Positions 37,301-49,880 of a DNA stretch of 64,000 nucleotides are shown in pieces; position 1 is the stretch's first letter, and every line of letters begins with the position of its first letter. The translations under genes were made by a program, and so were the position numbers. The stretch is taken from positions 393,603-457,602 of the forward strand of contig VXAZ01005564.1 in the NCBI GenBank assembly GCA_013399875.1, read 5' to 3'. The notes under the pieces were generated by a model, which was not told the DNA's origin, made no database searches, and saw nothing but the letters and a program-made list of their open reading frames with translations. The stretch is from Gymnorhina tibicen. Lineage: Eukaryota > Chordata > Aves > Passeriformes > Artamidae.

Positions 37301-40300
37301 ACAGCTAACAATTTTTTCCCCACCTTAAGAAAGGTTTCCAGCTCCAAGAAGACGTCTTCCAATAATGTAAATTAAGATAAGTAAATTAGGAAGCACTTTT
37401 TTGAACGTAAGGAAATTTAAGCATAGCAAGAGAGTTATAGAGCAGATTGCTCAAGTAACACTTCAATAAATTAAGAGATCCCAAAGAGGAACTACAGGAA
37501 TTACATCCATGAATTGGAAACTTCGGTGCCTTAAACAATGGAGAGGCTAAGTCAGGTATTTATTGACATCAGCTCAAAGTCCGGGTGAGTAAGGGGGGAC
37601 CAAAACTACCAAAATGTGTAACAGAGGGGGTTTTACATCAGGTGCTTGCCCATGCAGCAGCACTGAGTCTGAGCAATCCCCTCCTCAACTGCAGCATCAT
37701 TTGCCACACAGATCTATCAAAAACTTATCTTCTCAAGAAACCCCAATTGAACACTGCCCATGCAATAGCAGCAGGGTAGTGCCACAGTGCCATGGAGATG
37801 TCCTGGGTTGCCCAAGGAGATTCCTGCAGCTTCCCCACCGCCCCCTGGGCCTTGGCTAACTCCGTCTGCTGGCACTGCAGAGAGGGCCATTTCCCTAATT
37901 CTCCATCCCAGTTTCACACTCTGTTACTTCAGCAGTATTCCTAAGAAAGAGGTGATCTGTACTGGGTGAGATCAGTGGGAAATGAAGATAGTAAGCATTC
38001 TAATACCATGCCAGGCCTGTTGTTGAGTAATCCAGATTTCAGACGAACAAAATAGCAAGCAGTTATATGGGACTACAAACATCTGTTTTCAAGAGGTGTC
38101 CAGATCATTAGCAGCTAATTCTACATCTCTGTTACATTCCCTGCCATATGCTGGGGGATAATCTCAGCAACAGGGATTTTCATCTCAAATCCTAACAAAT
38201 CTGCTCTACAAGGCTTCATAGTTTTTCTTATGTCACTTATGAGATAATACCTCTAAGCTGCTCCTCTCTGCTCTTTCTATGCCTTGTGTATATTCCATCA
38301 CAGCACCCAACAGCTCCTGCGACCTGCCCAGTAAAAACTGACAATTTCTCCATGCCATCCTGGAAAAAAATCCCCTCCCTTGCCAAGGGTGAATATAAAA
38401 TTTATCTCTTGGATAAACTCACACTCTGGCTGTCCCCCTCACCCTACATGTCCCATCCTCCAGGTGAATGATGGCAGTGGATTTGAAACAGCCTGAATGA
38501 ACCGTGGCAGACCAAGCTCAGGGTCGTGAGGATTTGGTGGTCCTGCCTCTTGCCAGCCCCCAAAGTGATGAGAAGTTCCTGCAATCCCAGAGTTTCCACC
38601 AAAGCCACGAGCAGTGCTGCTGCTGGCGAGCAGGGACGTGCGGACGCGATATTTTTATCTCCCCTTCATTCCCATCCCTGTCAATCCAAAACAAACTTGA
38701 ACTAGTGGGAAAGATGGTTCATGATGAGAAAAGGATTCCCTGGCTCGCTCTGTGTGTCACCACTGGATATATGGATCCGTGCCACTGCGGTGGCACAGCT
38801 GCATCAGCCCTGGCTTCCCAGCTTTCAGTAACCTTCCCAGACAAAAATAGCAAACCTACTGCTTGATTTTTAGCAGCTGAAAAGCAGCACTAAACCACAT
38901 AAGTATTATGTAAAATGATCTTTTTCTAAGTATATGTTTATTGTGCACAGAAGAAGTGGATTTAATTACAAACAACTGGAAGTTTTTAACAGGCTGGATT
39001 GCCCCCTACTCCTTTTCTAAAAACTAAGGTTTGGCAGTAGCTTTTGGGTTTCATTGCAAGTCTTCTAAGTATTTCCTTGGAAAGACTTTACACTTGGTCC
39101 CAGGCAAGAAGTCAAAATCAACATCTAAAAAGCATGCCCTGCATAATTTCCAGGATTCAGCAGCATTAAGGTATACTTATGGAGGCCAGGAGGAGAACTG
39201 CTTTTTGTGCTTTTTGACTTAGTGCATAAAGCTGGTCTTCAGACAAGGAAGTTTATATTCCAAATAATATTTTTAACTACATGTGGTCAAGTACATAACT
39301 TATCAGGCCTTTCCTCAGCCCCCTCCCAAAATAATCCTGAACACTGAATACCTTTGCAGTATTTAGATTTTGCTTAGACCTGTACTAGAAGCAACAGATT
39401 CTCAAACCTTCTAACGAAGAATAATTCAACGACAAACAAAGTTTCAAATAACATTTTCTTAAATTCCTTCGTACCATAAAACTCCCATTTGGGCTTGACA
39501 GTGATATTCAGGCTCCGTTGGCTGGCTGTGCAGTGAAGTGGGTTCCACCCAGTTTCAGGTGTGTCCCTGTGCCTTGCCCAGGGGATGGAGTGCCCAGGTG
39601 GGATGGCAACACACGGGTGACACTGCTCCCACTGGCTCTGAGGGGACAGCGGACACTGCCCTTGCTCACATGAATAATCCCGTTGGAATCACAAGGATAT
39701 ACACATGTTTAAGAGCTACCCACTCAAATGTCATGTTTATTTTTGTTTGGGGAAAACAGACGAGAAGAAGCCTTTTCTTTGTGAATATCTGAAGTGCTGT
39801 TAAAAACAAATGCATATTCTTCTGAAATACGAGCAAGTGAAGTCCTGCATCGCTCACCACCTAAAACCACAAAATGCTACAGATGAGGCTGAACTTCTCA
39901 GAAGCTGAGAGAAATGAGAGCACAGGTAGTGTGAAGGGATCAATATCTTTCAGCTTTTACAGTCTACAAGGAATTTGTTCCATGCTTTTCATCAGCAGAG
40001 AAAAATCAGTTCTATCAAATTGTGAATTTCCTGTGTGGAGGTAAGGCAGGGAAAGCATCAAGACAGTATTTCATGGAGTATTTTTCTTCCAAGCAGACAG
40101 TTTTAACTGGTATTTATTAAAAAAACCAAAACATCTGAATGTAGATTTTCAGCTCACAATACCATGCCCTTCTCCTCAGTATCTACATTTCCTCCCTATG
40201 TTAAGTCCCAGTCCCACAAATCCCTCTGTGCTCCCGAAAACCTCCTGACTAACCAGTGATCCTGAGATTTCAGCATGAAAAACAACCAGGAAAAATGCAA

Positions 40301-43242
40301 ACCCAAACAAATACAGCCCACAAACTAAAAATCGTGTTCGGTGGGGGGCGGGGTAGGGAAGAGGAAGAGGTTGTGGTATACATGCAGTGAGGCTGACACA
40401 GGGAAAGAGAAGGTCAAACCCTAAAAAGTGCCTTTTTTTCACTCATTTCTCCAGCAGCATCTCCCCATCAGAGCTGCCCAAGTCCTGTGTGCCCCAGGGA
40501 CCAGAGCACCCGCGTTCTGTGAGAGCCTGGGGACAGACAAGCTGCTGCTGTCCACTCCAGGCTCTCTGTTCTCCAGGGCTTGTGGACTCAGACGTGTTTG
40601 TCACCTCCACCAAGAAGCCAGCACAGCTCATCATCCCCAACAAAGCGACTGCCAGGATCTCCCAGCTGTTTGTGTCCCACTCAGACTGCCAGAAGCAAAA
40701 CTGAAGAGTCAGAAAGGACTAAAGCCTGGAGAATCCCTTCCACCAGCCTTTGGTCCCTGCAGGGGCTGGCACACAACACGCATTCACCAGCAGCAAGCCC
40801 CTGATCCGAATTGTTCCAGTGTATCAGGGAAATCTGAAATCTCTGCAATGTGACAGGAACAATTTACAGTTGAGGCTCAGGTTTCTGGCTGCCCGAGGGA
40901 GCAGCACACACCTCACAAGCTCCCTTGCAAGGCAGCCTCAGCAGTCAAACAGCACAAGGGCAAAATGTGACTGATTTCAAAGTCAAAGGAATGCTCTCAA
41001 AACGCAAGCATTACATTATAAAAGCAACTTATTTGGGTTTAAGTCTCCTGTAACGTAATGCAGAGGAAGCACAGCTGTGAAAGTGGCCAAGGATGGAGAT
41101 GTAGGATCACAGCACTGCTCAGGACAGCCCAGGGCAGCAGGATCCAGAGACAGCTCCAAAAGCTCTTCGGTCATGTCCGAAATGATGCTTTAAAAAGAAA
41201 GCCTCTGCCATGAAAGTTACATAAAACCACTTGGAGCTACACTGTCAGAAGCCCACCTTACACATAAATCACCTTTGTTCACAGGAGAAGCTGCAGGGGA
41301 CGTTCCCAGGAGCAGCTCCCACAGTCCATTCCCACTGGCACTGTGAAAAATGCCATCCCCACACAGGGCTCACACGGGATGGGCGAGGGCTTGGGCTCTC
41401 CCTTCATTCGTTTTTCCACAGGATCCAGTTGTGCTTCCTTGAGGCCAAAGCCATGAAGCTGCTGTAGCATTGCTGTGCACAAACCAACCCGTGTGAAGGT
41501 GTGCTGGGGTAGAAATACGTGGATTTGGGTTCTGAAAATAGTGCTGAATCCACTGCCAGCCCAGTGCCAAGCTCAGCCTCGTGGGATGGACGCGTGCCGG
41601 GGTGGGAGGCACCAGGTCTGGTTGGTTGGTGTGTTGTCTATGATTCTGTATGCAAACCCCCCCTTGCAAGAATATTTAATTGTGCTTAGGATGGGGAAAA
41701 GGAGGAGGAATGGTCCTTCAGTGGGAGGACAACCCCTCAGCTTTTCCTCCAATTTGTAATCAGAATTTAATGGGTTTCCCAGGAATTTCAGCACTTGTTC
41801 CCTCTTCCAAAACACGGAGACACAAGTGGCTAAACAGAGCAAGACTGTAGATTGTAAAATTGCATCTTATTCCTTGCTAGGAACCAACCCGTCCTCCTCA
41901 GCATCCCCTTCCTTCACTTGGCAAAATAAAAATATCAACTTTCTGACATCTGTGTGACACCTGCTGCCTCCCCACATTCCTCAGTGCAGAGAATATCCAT
42001 CAACTTTTCTGTCCTTTTAGTGACATACAGATCTTTTAAAATGCTGCCTAGACACAGACACTGTGGGTTTTCTTTGCAGAGGGAACACATTAGAGGAAGT
42101 AAAGAAAACTTTGGCTGAGCTATTTATAAAGCTTGCATGGCTCGGTTCTCAAATGCTTCACTGAGCAGGGGAACAATAAGAATAAGTCATGGAGTTCAAC
42201 TTCTCTTCTCAAGACACATTCTTCAGGTCTGAATAACTAAACCATCATGGATTTATATGCCTGGTAACTGGGCTTTCTCATTAAAAGTATCTGAGTTGTC
42301 CTCACACCAGGGAATTGCCAAGCTCTTTCCCTGACATTTTTAAATTGTGGCAATTAGAACGAAATTCAGTGAAATCATGCGGATTCGGGAATAAGGACAC
42401 TCCCAAATTTAAGGGAGCCAGGGAAGAACTGCATGTAATTAACTGCACTCCTCGAGGCTTTTCCTCTAGGGAAGCCCTTGCCCAGGAGACAGTTCAATTT
42501 AAGATGTCCCAGTGGAGAATGGTGCCAGCAGTCGCACAGAGGCGAGCAAGACATTCTGCCTGCTCTGGAAGCAGATGGTGCTGACCAAGCAACAGGATCA
42601 CGAGCTCAAAAAAGTCAAGTCAAACAGAGAGCACTGTTGGGGTGGAGTTTTGGCGTTAAAAATAAAAAGTCTCAGATAACTCTGAAATTAGATCCATGGC
42701 TACAGATGAATGCAGCCTCTCTAGAGTGATGGATGATGATCTTTATGGCACCAGGCATTTAATGAGTGAAAAAACCAGATTACCACTACACAGAGATGGC
42801 ATCTCTGCCGGGGAAAGGGAGAAACTATGTACATTTACGCTGCTGTGTGACCGCACAGGCATGGTTAGTCCTGGGGACCAGGGGATCCTTCAGACTCCCC
42901 ACCCCCTTCCCAGAAAAATCCATGCTTACACATGCACAGAGCATCCCCTCAGCATTAGTTACAACTGCGAAAGGAATTAGTTTGCAGGTCAGATCCCTGC
43001 AGAGAACATCCACCTTGCCTCACACAGCGTTGCCATCCATTAGCAGACCTCCATCCTCACACGCTCAGAGCAGTGCAGCTCCAGCTTTTCAGGCACCTTC
43101 CACTGCCAGACCCTGTTTGAAGCAGCTCAAACCTTGCCAAACTTCAAATATGCTGGCTGAAGCTCCCCACACCATGTGTCTGCCTGAGGCTAATGATCTT
43201 TTTGTTTATGTGGACAAAAGTCACCATCAGGAGCTCTCAAGG
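34360..43242. other. Non-coding stretch, nothing recognised
   Basis: About 8.9 kb of mixed composition with scattered short frames. The longest are 36862-37362 (minus, 166 codons), 42766-43257 (plus, 163 codons) and 40428-40853 (plus, 141 codons). All lack recognisable domains and have the composition of their surroundings. Short G-rich sequence occurs near 40339-40356. A possible fragment of a CR1-like tail (TCTATGATTCTGTATG) at 41637 is too short to call. Confidence 0.5.
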
Positions 43243-43293
43243 AAAAAAACCAAATGAAAACAAAACCAACCAAAACAAAACAGAACAAAACAC
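43243..43293. repeat. A-rich simple repeat (AAAAC/AACC type)
   Basis: Irregular A-rich sequence with AAAAC and AACC units. It is low complexity, with no retroposed body recognised on either side. Confidence 0.7.
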
Positions 43294-44560
43294 AGCAGGA
43301 AATGAGAAGTAGCTTGCCTCTCTCCTCCCTATGAAATATAAAATGAGAGCAGGAGAGAAACAACTTTACTAAGTGATCTAAAGCACAGAGGTGCCACTGC
43401 TGAGGACACTAAGCTGTTCTGAGGTTCAGCAAACAATCACAAATCACATCACAGGTGCAGCCAGCATTCCTTGCACACTGGCTAAAGCTTTCCTAAAGTT
43501 TGCAAAGCTTCCCAGGTATTTTTGTTTGGGGTGAACATATTCCAATCCAGAAGATCTTCAATCCAGAAGATTTACCAACTGAACAGGCATCACATTTTGG
43601 AGACGGCAGTGGGAACGGAGTAGGACTCCTCTTGCAGAGGTTCCTCATTGCAAAGGAGGATCCGTAATTAGCACTCCACCTCCTTGCTGTCCACAGCAGA
43701 ATTGTCATGTCTGCACTGGGAAGTACTGGGCAGATGGAAACCACAGAGACTCCTATGTCCCAGTGTTCTTGCAGTATCTGGTAATTACTGGGAGCCCTAT
43801 TGGAAAATATTGTCATTCCTTCACCACTAAAGACAGTCCATATGGAGACGTGCACACTGCTGCCTCTCCAGCTGTTATCACAGTGCAGGCTGCTACAAGA
43901 TACACACATCACAGGCATCCCCCAGGATTTTTTTGTCCTATTCCTGCTTTTCTTAAAGGGGAAACTTAATCCCAACTTGGTATAAGATGTTTAGTGTCAA
44001 AAATCTTGTTCTTGAGAATTAGGAAGCACCAGGATAAAGATTGACTCTACATTTTTAGTCTATTTTGTTCTGTACATCTATTACATTACCTTCTGCTAAG
44101 GATAACGTGTTTTTTAGCAGGGTGTGTGCCCTCTCTTGCAGCTCACAACACATGGGGCACAAGAAACAAACTGGTTGCAAGTGAATGAAAATTGTCAACA
44201 AGATGGAATTTTGAGCACATGCCTGTCTTTATAATTGGATGTCTTCCTCTCCCCACCCCATCCTGAAAGAAGCAGTGCCAGGATCACCACCTCCCTGTGA
44301 GCTAGCAAGATAGGGAATCACCACAAGAGAAGGAATATTTTGTGGGATTTGCCATTACATGCTGCCCTGGAGAACCAGGCCAGCTTCAGTCTGCTACAGA
44401 GCTGCCCTGACCAGCAGAGCAGCTCGCAGCTTCCATCAGGGATCACCAGCTGTGCTTCTGGCTCCTGGGCTGCACTTCAGAGCACCTAAAGCTCACTTTG
44501 CAAAAGTGCTGAGTGTTCACAACAATGAGGTCCATCCTCTAAATACAGAAAGCGTTTACT
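43294..44560. other. Non-coding stretch with a 16-bp tandem duplication
   Basis: At 43543-43574 the block CAATCCAGAAGAT is directly repeated with a 16-base period, a recent-looking small duplication. A minus-strand frame at 43493-43975 (160 codons) covers it, shows no family resemblance and reads the duplication. Nothing else is recognised. Confidence 0.5.
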
Positions 44561-44592
44561 AAAAAAAACAAACAAAAACAAAAAAAAAAAAA
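44561..44592. repeat. A-rich tract
   Basis: Thirty-two bases of A broken only by four C, ending in a long pure A run. It could be a retroposition tail, but the upstream sequence is not identifiable as a processed transcript. Confidence 0.8.
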
Positions 44593-47500
44593 GTTGAGTA
44601 CTATGGATTAAAATTAGTGTTTGGCAAAGACAGGGCATATAAAATCAGTGGTCTCTTCAGACAATTTCAGCTTTAGTCTTTGGTGGCATTTCCCCCTCCA
44701 GCATCCACAGTAGGAGGAGGGTACCACCTCATTTCACAGCAGTGCCATGCACTGACATTTGTGAAGCATTCAGTCCCTGCAGTGATCAGTGCTACAGCAT
44801 GAAGAGTTCAACAGTTCTTTATTCAGCACAGGGTATGGACGGAGTGTCGCAAACAGGGCACAGGGTGACACATTGTATGAGGAGGACAAGAATATTGAAT
44901 AGCTGCTCATTCAGTGCACAACATCCATCTTGTGCCCTGAATGAAGTACCAGCCCTGTTGAAAAAAATACAATGTAAACCATACAAGGCAGTCTTTAATT
45001 ATATGGCAGGCAGGGGGCTCACCATGCAGCACACACAGAGAGGGTGACTGTGGTCAGCCTTCACGCTGATATTTCCCAGCTTTTTAAAGTGTGTTTTTCT
45101 TCTGTATAATATATTTCCCCATAAAAACTTGCCATTTGTATACCCTATATTCATATTTGCACCAGCATAAATATTTTTCTTAAAACCGTTTTCACTTGAG
45201 CACTGATGTAGGGAAGATTCAGAATGGCCATTATTTTATATGTTGTAGTTTAATATAAATATCCAGGGAGGCAAGTGCATGTATCTCTATTGTTATATTG
45301 ATATCTGCAGGTCCTTTTCAAGATGGGAATAAGCTACAAGTGCTTTTTACATAGGCAAGAGCTCAGCCTGAGAGAGTGAAAAAGCAAAGTACACAGAGAT
45401 TGGCAAAGCACTGAGAGGGGACCAGCCCAAGTTCACTCTCTTATAGCGAGCCAGTTTCATTCTTTAAAGTCTTTAAAAGAAAAAAAAAAAAAGAAAAAGA
45501 TAGAGGAAAACCCACATTACTGTCACCAGTAAGAAAGCACACACGTAATAAAATTGTTTTATGACAAAGTTTAAAATCTTTAAAACCACACACTTTCACT
45601 TTTAGAGCCAGGATTGTTCTCAAGCAAAAAAACAAGCCCAATGCAATGAAAAATCACCTCCTATTCCCAGTAGTATCCCTGAACTCACACTACGCTGCCA
45701 GCATAACAGTGATTGTAATCTTGAAGTTGTGACTTGTAGAGTTCACTAAACAAAATCCAGTGAGATTACACCTGGTTGAGCATTTCACGAAAACAAAGCA
45801 AAAAAACCTCCCACTTCTCTACTGCAAGTACAAAGTCAGAATCTTGGTTCCAAAACAGAACAGATGCAAGATCTTTGCTCTACTGAAATTAAGACAAGTT
45901 CCAGGGCTTGGGAATTTACCTTATACAACTGTGGTGATGAAAAAGTACTGAAAATTTCTTAAAGAAACCTAAATCAATTAACGGCATAAAGCTGTCCACT
46001 GAGTAACTACACTGCACACCCCTGAGCACCCGGGCAAAATGATGAACTTCTCCTTCCAAAAAAAGGAACTACAGTGTGGGAAGGAAAGTACCAGTTGTGC
46101 TGAAGAGCATAGCCTGAATGGCACTCTGAGTAACAGACCCATATGTTACACACACACTACAACTCGAAAACACACAGCACAGCCACTTTGTGCACTCCGT
46201 GTGCCCTGCACAGCCGAGCCATAGGAAGGAACACTCCACATTCCCAGCACAGCCCTTGGAAGTGCATGAGCTACCGCAGCCATATGTTACAAATAATTTA
46301 GCCCTGGGGACAGGACAGACCTGAAGCAACAGAGCAGTTTTCATTTCAAATCTGTTACTCTCAAAGACCCGGCACCCCGGCGCCCTTCGCTGTCCATGTC
46401 AGCAATGCACTCCTACAGGAGCACGTCAGCCTAAAAAGTTGGGAGCACAAATAAGGAACCATCAGTATCTACTGCAGCTTTTGCCACTGAACTTCATCCC
46501 AAGTGAGAAGACGCTCTTGTTGTGCACTTTTTCCCCATCCTAACGCCATTCCTTAGAGGAAGACTCAGCTGCAGCTTTAAATCCCAGCTGGATGCCCCTG
46601 CTCCCTGCATTCAACATTACTGTCCTGCTCTATTTGTGTGTGCAATCCCTAAGCAATCTCAGCACAGCCACGCTCAGCTGTGGCAGCAATACCTGCTGAT
46701 GTACATGAAGGATCACCAAATGCACCCCAAACTTCATATTCCAGCTTAGAAACAGAAAATTCTCAAAGCAACAGTGAGAGCGGGATGCAGGGGAGAAGCA
46801 GCAAGGGAAGGAAGCTAACTGGAAAACTGACAGTCCCCGTGCAAGGAGCAGGGAAATGGGTCTCTTAGGCATCCCAAGATTTACAAGAGGGCCAAAAAGT
46901 GACTTCCTGCTATTCAAGTCCAGGCTGAAATATAATAAACGACTGCCAGCACAACACTGACTCATATCCATCAGATTTATAAATCAGTACTTTGACAAAG
47001 AAAGCTCTTTCTGTTGGCTTCACCACAGACAGCTCTAAACCACTCAGATGTGTTGTTTAACCCACTCAGTGTTCAATGACATTGCAGCAAAACCCAGCTC
47101 TTTATTAAAAACCAGGCAACTGAAATACTGCCTACAGAAGCCTGTATCAGATAGACTTTATGACTTAAAAGCTTGCAGATTAACATCAAAACTAACCCTG
47201 CTGTTGGATTTTTTTCCAAGTTATTTAATCTACAAAGAAAGAAAAGTTCTCACGGCTCCTCCTTCACGCACTTGTTCACTACAGAACAAACTGGAAATAC
47301 ATGAAAACCAAACACCAAACGATAACATCCCTACAGGTATTGTGTGCTTGAAAGGCATGCACGTTGGGTAGAGGTGTGATTCCTTACCAAGAGTCACAGC
47401 ACACAAGCTTTACTCTTCCCACAAGCATTGCTCAACCCCCTTCCCATGAGAAGGAGGGACACCTTTATGAACAGACTTGCATCAGTGTAGCTGCAACCAC

Positions 47501-47815
47501 ATCAAAAGAAGCTCTGCTTCTGGAATAGAAACTTTTACCACCAAGATGCAGAAAACTAGGTCCAATAGTGTTTTCTAAAGCTCCTTAAAATTCAGCTCCT
47601 CTATTACAGGCTGCAAACACACACCAGAAAGATGAAGGCCAAATTTTGCTGTTTATGCCCTGAGGGACCACGCATGCTCTGAGGGTGAGAGGCGCTTATG
47701 TTATTTGTGAACATTTGAAAATACTCTCTATTATTCCAAGACGTTCAGGGTAACCTGTATTCCACCTGCATTGCACTGGGAGAAGGAGGAGCAGAAACAT
47801 TTCCAGCCTCCTTCG
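44593..47815. other. Non-coding stretch, nothing recognised
   Basis: Mixed to AT-rich sequence with a poly-A/G tract near 45480-45500. One minus-strand frame (46069-46344, 91 codons) is unusually rich in cysteine and starts with a short hydrophobic segment. It contains an internal direct repeat of about 30 bases and has no coding support. A 12-base direct repeat CCATATGTTACA occurs near 46138 and 46279. Confidence 0.5.
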
Positions 47816-47824
47816 ACTTACCTG
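47816..47824 (-). other. Perfect-consensus splice donor, minus strand
   Basis: Read on the minus strand, the site is CAG/GTAAGT, the exact vertebrate 5' splice consensus, with the exon ending at 47822. It lies on the flank of the CpG island beginning near 47880, the position expected for the donor of a first exon transcribed leftward. A minus-strand frame (47818-48066) is open through the junction but its translation is not recognisable, so the exon might be untranslated. A 9-mer match is expected about once in 130 kb per strand by chance. Confidence 0.35.
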
Positions 47825-47879
47825 AAGGCCAATACATGACTTTCTATGCCTGTTTGGGTTAGGGTCGTGTACCACACAA

Positions 47880-49215
47880 GCTCAGACATCACGCAATTGG
47901 ATAAATACAGTGCCTTTCCATAGGGCACCCCTCGCGAAGGCAGTGCCGGTGCCGTCACCGTGCAGGAGCATCCCTGCCCGTGAGCCCTGCGCAGCCCAGG
48001 GCAGGGACGAGCTGCCGTGCAGGGAACAAGGGCTGGTGCACGGGGCAGCGCTGGATGGAACCGCACAGCCCGGGAGGCTGCATCTCCCCGCTGTGCATTC
48101 GGGGAGGCGGAGCGGACAACGGGAAATCACTCCGGCACACAGAAAACTCGGGCTTGCTCCTTACGGGAGAGCCGCCCCCGCTCAGCCACCGCTGCTGCTG
48201 CCGCGGTCCCGCTGCGTGGCTCTGTGTGAGCAGCCAGCGTGGGGACAGCGTGGGGACAGGCGGCCGCGGCCCCGTTCTGGCGCCGAGCATCACCTTCACG
48301 GGGGTGCGGAGGCTGCTCCACCCCTCGGGCCGGCCACCGGCTCCTACAGCACACAGCGGCACCCGCGGCCGGGCACGGACTCCGCCAGCCCCGGTACCCC
48401 CGGCCGGGCACGGCAAATCCCGGCCCCGTTCCCCCGCGCTGCCGCAGCCCCGCCGAGACCCCGGCCCCGGAGCCCCCGNNNNNNNNNNNNNNNNNNNNNN
48501 NNNNNNNNNNNNNNNNNNNNNNNNNNNNNNNNNNNNNNNNNNNNNNNNNNNNNNNNNNNNNNNNNNNNNNNNNNNNNNNNNNNNNNNNNNNNNNNNNNNN
48601 NNNNNNNNNNNNNNNNNNNNNNNNNNNNNNNNNNNNNNNNNNNNNNNNNNNNNNNNNNNNNNNNNNNNNNNNNNNNNNNNNNNNNNNNNNNNNNNNNNNN
48701 NNNNNNNNNNNNNNNNNNNNNNNNNNNNNNNNNNNNNNNNNNNNNNNNNNNNNNNNNNNNNNNNNNNNNNNNNNNNNNNNNNNNNNNNNNNNNNNNNNNN
48801 NNNNNNNNNNNNNNNNNNNNNNNNNNNNNNNNNNNNNNNNNNNNNNNNNNNNNNNNNNNNNNNNNNNNNNNNNNNNNNNNNNNNNNNNNNNNNNNNNNNN
48901 NNNNNNNNNNNNNNNNNNNNNNNNNNNNNNNNNNNNNNNNNNNNNNNNNNNNNNNNNNNNNNNNNNNNNNNNNNNNNNNCCTGCGGGGGAGCGGCCGCCG
49001 CGCCCCCCGCCTGGCCCCCCCGAGGAGCGGGGGTCGCGTCCCGCAGCGCCCGGGGCCGGCTGGGACCTGCGGGCTCTCTGCGGACGCGCCTCCTGCCCCG
49101 CGGGGAGAGCCGGGGGTCAGCGCTTCGCATTCCCCGCGCCCCAAACCACCGGGGCCAGCGCTGGTTTGACGTTTCACCCCGGCTTTTGCCAGGTCGGGAC
49201 CTGAGCCGACATCCC
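47880..49215. promoter_or_regulatory. CpG island interrupted by an assembly gap
   Basis: CpG density climbs from about 47930, peaks at 48170-48478 and 48980-49200, and drops after 49215. The central 501 bases are N. At more than 1.2 kb including the gap, this is the largest island in the window and the strongest promoter candidate. Open frames on both strands cross the gap and are not informative. The minus-strand donor at 47822 suggests leftward transcription, but bidirectional activity cannot be excluded. Confidence 0.8.
48479..48979. other. Assembly gap, 501 N
   Basis: A run of 501 N inside the CpG island, with extremely GC-rich sequence on both sides. This is a typical place for short-read dropout in bird genomes, and a promoter core or first exon may be hidden here. 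Confidence 1.
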
Positions 49216-49449
49216 ATCGTGAGGATGCTGCGGCGGCAGGGAGAGCCCTGGTCCACGGAGAGCTGTGTCCAGCTTGGACACTGCGCCTGAGTTCCTCAAC
49301 ACAACACCTGAGCCCACTGGAAAGAAGGACATGACACCAAGACCTGTGCCCTTTTCATGCCCCATTTTTAATTCACTTCCTGCCACACACATATTTGTCG
49401 GTGACTTCTTGTTATTTTCTACCCGTGCCGTCATCCAGTGGAGAAGTTA

Positions 49450-49880
49450 CTGATGAACTTCCTCTGGAGGCACCATATCTGCCTTCTGACAACAAACTTG
49501 ACATTCACCTCCTCAATTCTCTCAGTTTAGCTGGCCTGGGGTGATGATGTTGGTTGTGGCTGTACCCCCTTCCCTGGCAGCACGGTCCATGCACAGCACT
49601 GCCAGCTTTGTCATGCTGTATTTTCTACTCATCTCCGGCCAGCTCTGAGCATTCACTTATGAGATGACTAATGCTCTCTGGGGCCTGGCCACACATCCTG
49701 CACTCTGGAGTTGAAGCTTTCCAACCAGCTCTCTGTGCTGTAGCCTGTCTTCTGCAAATAGCCCGCGTGGTTTTCACTGAAATCTCCATTTCTCCTCTCG
49801 GTGCTTGCTCACAAGTTAGGTGTCTTCTTGGTGCAAATTTCTCTTTCAAAATCTCCTGCAGTTGTTACAGCAATTGGTAA
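49450..49880 (-). pseudogene. Decayed LINE fragment, R2/R4-type C-terminus
   Basis: A minus-strand frame (49849-49625) contains a CCHC zinc-knuckle pattern C-X2-C-X8-H-X4-C (codons at 49702-49649) in the context CRMCG...ES..HL...CSELA. Sequence of this type precedes the endonuclease in LINEs that use a restriction-like endonuclease (R2, R4/Dong and relatives), where it usually reads CRxCG...ET..HI...C..LA..EY..RHD..A..VHW.LC. Here the frame stops at 49625-49627 where the conserved tyrosine would lie. Past that stop, the same frame still shows HD (49610-49615) and a VH with a following cysteine. An RPD-like trace in a shifted frame near 49473-49487 would be the endonuclease region. Stops and frameshifts show it is dead. 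No reverse transcriptase domain or 5' part was seen, so it is a short 3' fragment of an old insertion. Family assignment rests on memory of motifs. Confidence 0.55.

Noticed and set aside
36862..37362. A 166-codon minus-strand frame rich in L, S, F and C.
   Set aside because: No recognisable family, no exon boundaries, and no evidence of coding constraint.
41637..41652. TCTATGATTCTGTATG, resembling the octamer tail of bird CR1 LINEs.
   Set aside because: Only two units are present and the upstream sequence does not show the CR1 3' region clearly, so the match is too short to annotate.
48020..48060. A possible REST/NRSE site (GGGGCAGCGCTGG).
   Set aside because: Only one half of the bipartite motif matches; the other half is absent at the required spacing.
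47910..49290. Open frames of 277 to 436 codons crossing the second gap on both strands.
   Set aside because: About 167 codons of each are N and the remainder is GC-rich sequence open on both strands, with no protein family resemblance.
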